Source of the DNA: Rhodobacter sp.
GTDB lineage: Bacteria; Pseudomonadota; Alphaproteobacteria; Rhodobacterales; Rhodobacteraceae
Assembly: GCA_003536295.1 (NCBI GenBank)
Contig: DPZQ01000097.1
Span: 1 to 15,885 of the forward strand
DNA length: 15,885 nt
Reading direction: 5' to 3'
Shown here: positions 14,066 to 15,885 of the stretch, piece by piece
Position numbering within the stretch: position 1 is the stretch's first letter
How the letters are laid out: every line of letters starts with the position of its first letter
The notes under the pieces: generated by a model
Database searches by the model: none
Seen by the model: the letters and a program-made list of their open reading frames with translations, nothing else
What the model was told of the DNA's origin: nothing
Position numbers and translations under genes: made by a program

Positions 14066-15885
14066 GTGGCGCTAAATTTTTTTTATGAAAAGTTGAATCA
14101 AATTGTTCTGAAATATATCAAGAAAAGTAAATTCTTATTAGCAATATTAGGCATACTATCACTGATTTTACCCTTAATTATTACTTTTTTCATTCATTAT
14201 AATTTAGCTCAATTTGATTTTAAGCGTCTACAAAGGCACGGCGTGGTTTTTAATTTGGCCGCATCGGTTGACCTTTTGCAGCGGCAATTGGGACAAAGTA
14301 GCGATATTCACCTCGATAAACACGTCAGCACGCTTTCGCTCATAGCGTATCATGAATTCCGTCGCTTGTCGCATGCGGTTACCGCCTTTGATCTTGCCGA
14401 GCATGAGCGCTTTGCTATTTTATCCGGCGACACGATTGCAGCGCTCAAAGGTCTGCTCGCTCGCAGCGACGACGCGATGTTTTTCACGGACACCGCTCTT
14501 TCCAACCATAGGGCGCAACTTTTGGCGCTCATAACAGATCTGAGCGCGCTGATAGCCAAGGATTTAGAGTCTTGGATTGATCTCGAGACCCCAGAATTTG
14601 AGGCTTCTTTTATACGTCCACGTCTTGTGATCTGGTTGGCGTTTGTGTTAGCCGCGCTTTCGGCCTTAGGAGGGATGATTTGGATTACCTATAGCCGTGG
14701 GCGCGCGCAAGATATCGCAGCGCAGGCTTTGGTTCTTGGCATGATTGAACAAAATCGCGATGCGGTTCTTTTGATTGATAGAAGTGGGGCTATAACGCAA
14801 TGCAATGCCGCAGCGCGTGTGATGTTTGCCCATGAGAAAGTGCCGCAAAACGTGATGCAGATTTGGCCCCTTCTAGCTGTCGACGAGCCGCGGTATGTCT
14901 TTGAACGACTTAGAGCTTTATCCCTCGAGGGACAAAGGACGCCACAGCGTAAGCCATCGGGGTCTATCGCATTTTTTTCGTTTGATGCACCGGTTGGCGC
15001 AGCTTGGGGCATGGTGCAGGTTCGCGCAGAAAATGATCAAGTAGCACGTCCGACACCCGAGCGGTTAGAGCTTTTAAATTTGGTCAGCCATGAAATGCGC
15101 ACACCATTAAGCAGCTTGCTTTTGGCGGCTGATTTACTGCGCGCAACTCACATGACACAAAGGCAGCAAGATTTGCTGAATGTGCTGGCAGCCTGTGGGC
15201 AGTCGGCGGTTGATCAGCTGAATAATATCTTAGATCTTTCGCGCTTAAGAGGGGGGGGCATTAAGTCCTATCCGGTCGTGCCCTTTTTACCTAGTGGTTT
15301 GATTGTGGGCTTGCAAAGCCAGATGACGCCCATCGCCCTGCAAAAGGGTCTGCGGTTTGAGGCGGACCTTGCCACTGACATTCCCTTTGTGTTGGGACAA
15401 AAAAGCCTGTTTTTGTCGATCGCCAGTAATCTTATTGGCAATGCTCTTAAATTTACCGAACAAGGTTTTGTGCGAGTCAAGTTAAAGGCCGATGTAACGG
15501 GGCAGGGCAGCGCGAAAAAAGTGCTGTTGACCCTTTGCGTGATCGACACGGGAGTTGGGATAAAAATCCAAGATCAAGCCCGAGTATTCGACTATTTTAA
15601 CACTTCCGACACGGTTTTAAGCAGCTTTCACGCGGGCACGGGGCTGGGCCTTGGGATAGTGCAAGAGGCCGCTGCAGCAATGGGCGGGCAGATCACCATG
15701 CAAAGCGCGCAAGATGCGGGCAGCAGCTTTACCTTTACCGTCTCGTTGACTGGTGCCCCCGATCCGGGACCCAAAGACGCGGAGGGTTGGCTCGACCTGG
15801 CTCATTGCCTAAGGCTTTTGATAGTTGAGGATAATCTTGTCACCTTGAAACTGATGGTCGCTTTGTTGACAAAGGCAGGCCACCG
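14066..15885 (+). CDS. Hybrid sensor histidine kinase, 5' part (cut by window end)
   Basis: The frame is open for 606 codons to the end of the window. I start it at GTG 14066, with AAGGA (14054-14058) seven bases before. The layout is: membrane helix 1 (about 23-44), an outside sensory region of about 140 residues with no family I recognise, membrane helix 2 (about 187-207), a PAS-like domain (about 215-330), and a HisKA domain with phosphoacceptor H342 in SHEMRTPLSS. The ATPase domain has N455 and N459, D494-x-G-x-G and GTGLGLG (524-530). A receiver domain begins at LLIVEDN (584-590) and is cut before its phosphoacceptor Asp. The kinase motifs are complete, so it should be active. It diverges from the LuxR-type regulator gene. 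The first 60 or so codons are much richer in A+T than the rest. Confidence 0.92.
   Translation, partial: MALNFFYEKLNQIVLKYIKKSKFLLAILGILSLILPLIITFFIHYNLAQFDFKRLQRHGVVFNLAASVDLLQRQLGQSSDIHLDKHVSTLSLIAYHEFRRLSHAVTAFDLAEHERFAILSGDTIAALKGLLARSDDAMFFTDTALSNHRAQLLALITDLSALIAKDLESWIDLETPEFEASFIRPRLVIWLAFVLAALSALGGMIWITYSRGRAQDIAAQALVLGMIEQNRDAVLLIDRSGAITQCNAAARVMFAHEKVPQNVMQIWPLLAVDEPRYVFERLRALSLEGQRTPQRKPSGSIAFFSFDAPVGAAWGMVQVRAENDQVARPTPERLELLNLVSHEMRTPLSSLLLAADLLRATHMTQRQQDLLNVLAACGQSAVDQLNNILDLSRLRGGGIKSYPVVPFLPSGLIVGLQSQMTPIALQKGLRFEADLATDIPFVLGQKSLFLSIASNLIGNALKFTEQGFVRVKLKADVTGQGSAKKVLLTLCVIDTGVGIKIQDQARVFDYFNTSDTVLSSFHAGTGLGLGIVQEAAAAMGGQITMQSAQDAGSSFTFTVSLTGAPDPGPKDAEGWLDLAHCLRLLIVEDNLVTLKLMVALLTKAGH

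Noticed and set aside
1..15885. Mobile element, CRISPR array, toxin-antitoxin pair or defence system
   Set aside because: I looked for repeats, integrase or transposase motifs and nuclease motifs on both strands and saw none; gene content is housekeeping and regulatory.

Overview
The window looks like the chromosome of an alphaproteobacterium of the family Rhodobacteraceae (Roseobacter group). The reasons are the membrane-anchored CycM-type cytochrome c divergent from pheA, the Rhodobacteraceae-like YejABEF proteins, and the run carboxypeptidase / HAD phosphatase / clpS / methyltransferase / SDR / hemF. Base composition is about even by eye, with a clearly AT-rich stretch near 13,800-14,200. 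There are no rRNA or tRNA genes, insertion sequences, phage genes or CRISPR arrays. This is ordinary chromosomal housekeeping DNA with a few oddities. The family and species assignment is inference from remembered protein families; no search was run.

Layout. (1) 1-1,075: the 5' part of pheA (minus, cut by the window start) faces away from cycM (plus), which ends at a very strong intrinsic terminator. (2) 1,169-6,989: yejA-yejB-yejE-yejF, a tightly packed operon for a complete peptide ABC importer (periplasmic binding protein, two permeases, double ATPase). (3) 7,175-9,489, minus strand: an HAD phosphatase followed by a D-Ala-D-Ala carboxypeptidase with a C-terminal SPOR domain. (4) 9,617-11,804, plus strand: clpS, an RsmC-like methyltransferase and an SDR-fold protein, packed as an operon. 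(5) 11,801-12,172, minus strand: a small lipoprotein gene broken by one in-frame TAA. (6) hemF (plus). (7) A LuxR/NarL-type response regulator (minus) and a hybrid histidine kinase (plus, cut by the window end) diverge from an AT-rich 269-bp spacer.

How the parts work together. CycM carries electrons in aerobic respiration. HemF makes heme precursors using oxygen, so both fit an aerobic lifestyle. YejABEF brings peptides in. ClpS hands N-degron proteins to ClpAP. The carboxypeptidase trims peptidoglycan and is probably placed at the septum by its SPOR domain. The regulator and kinase are probably one signalling pair with unknown input.

Most worth a second look: the SDR protein lacks the catalytic Ser, Tyr and Lys although the rest of its fold motifs are present, and it is nearly fused to a methyltransferase gene. 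The lipoprotein reading frame continues intact across one stop codon. The two Yej permeases each carry an extra-cytoplasmic pair of cysteines. I did not find a clear undescribed multi-gene system.
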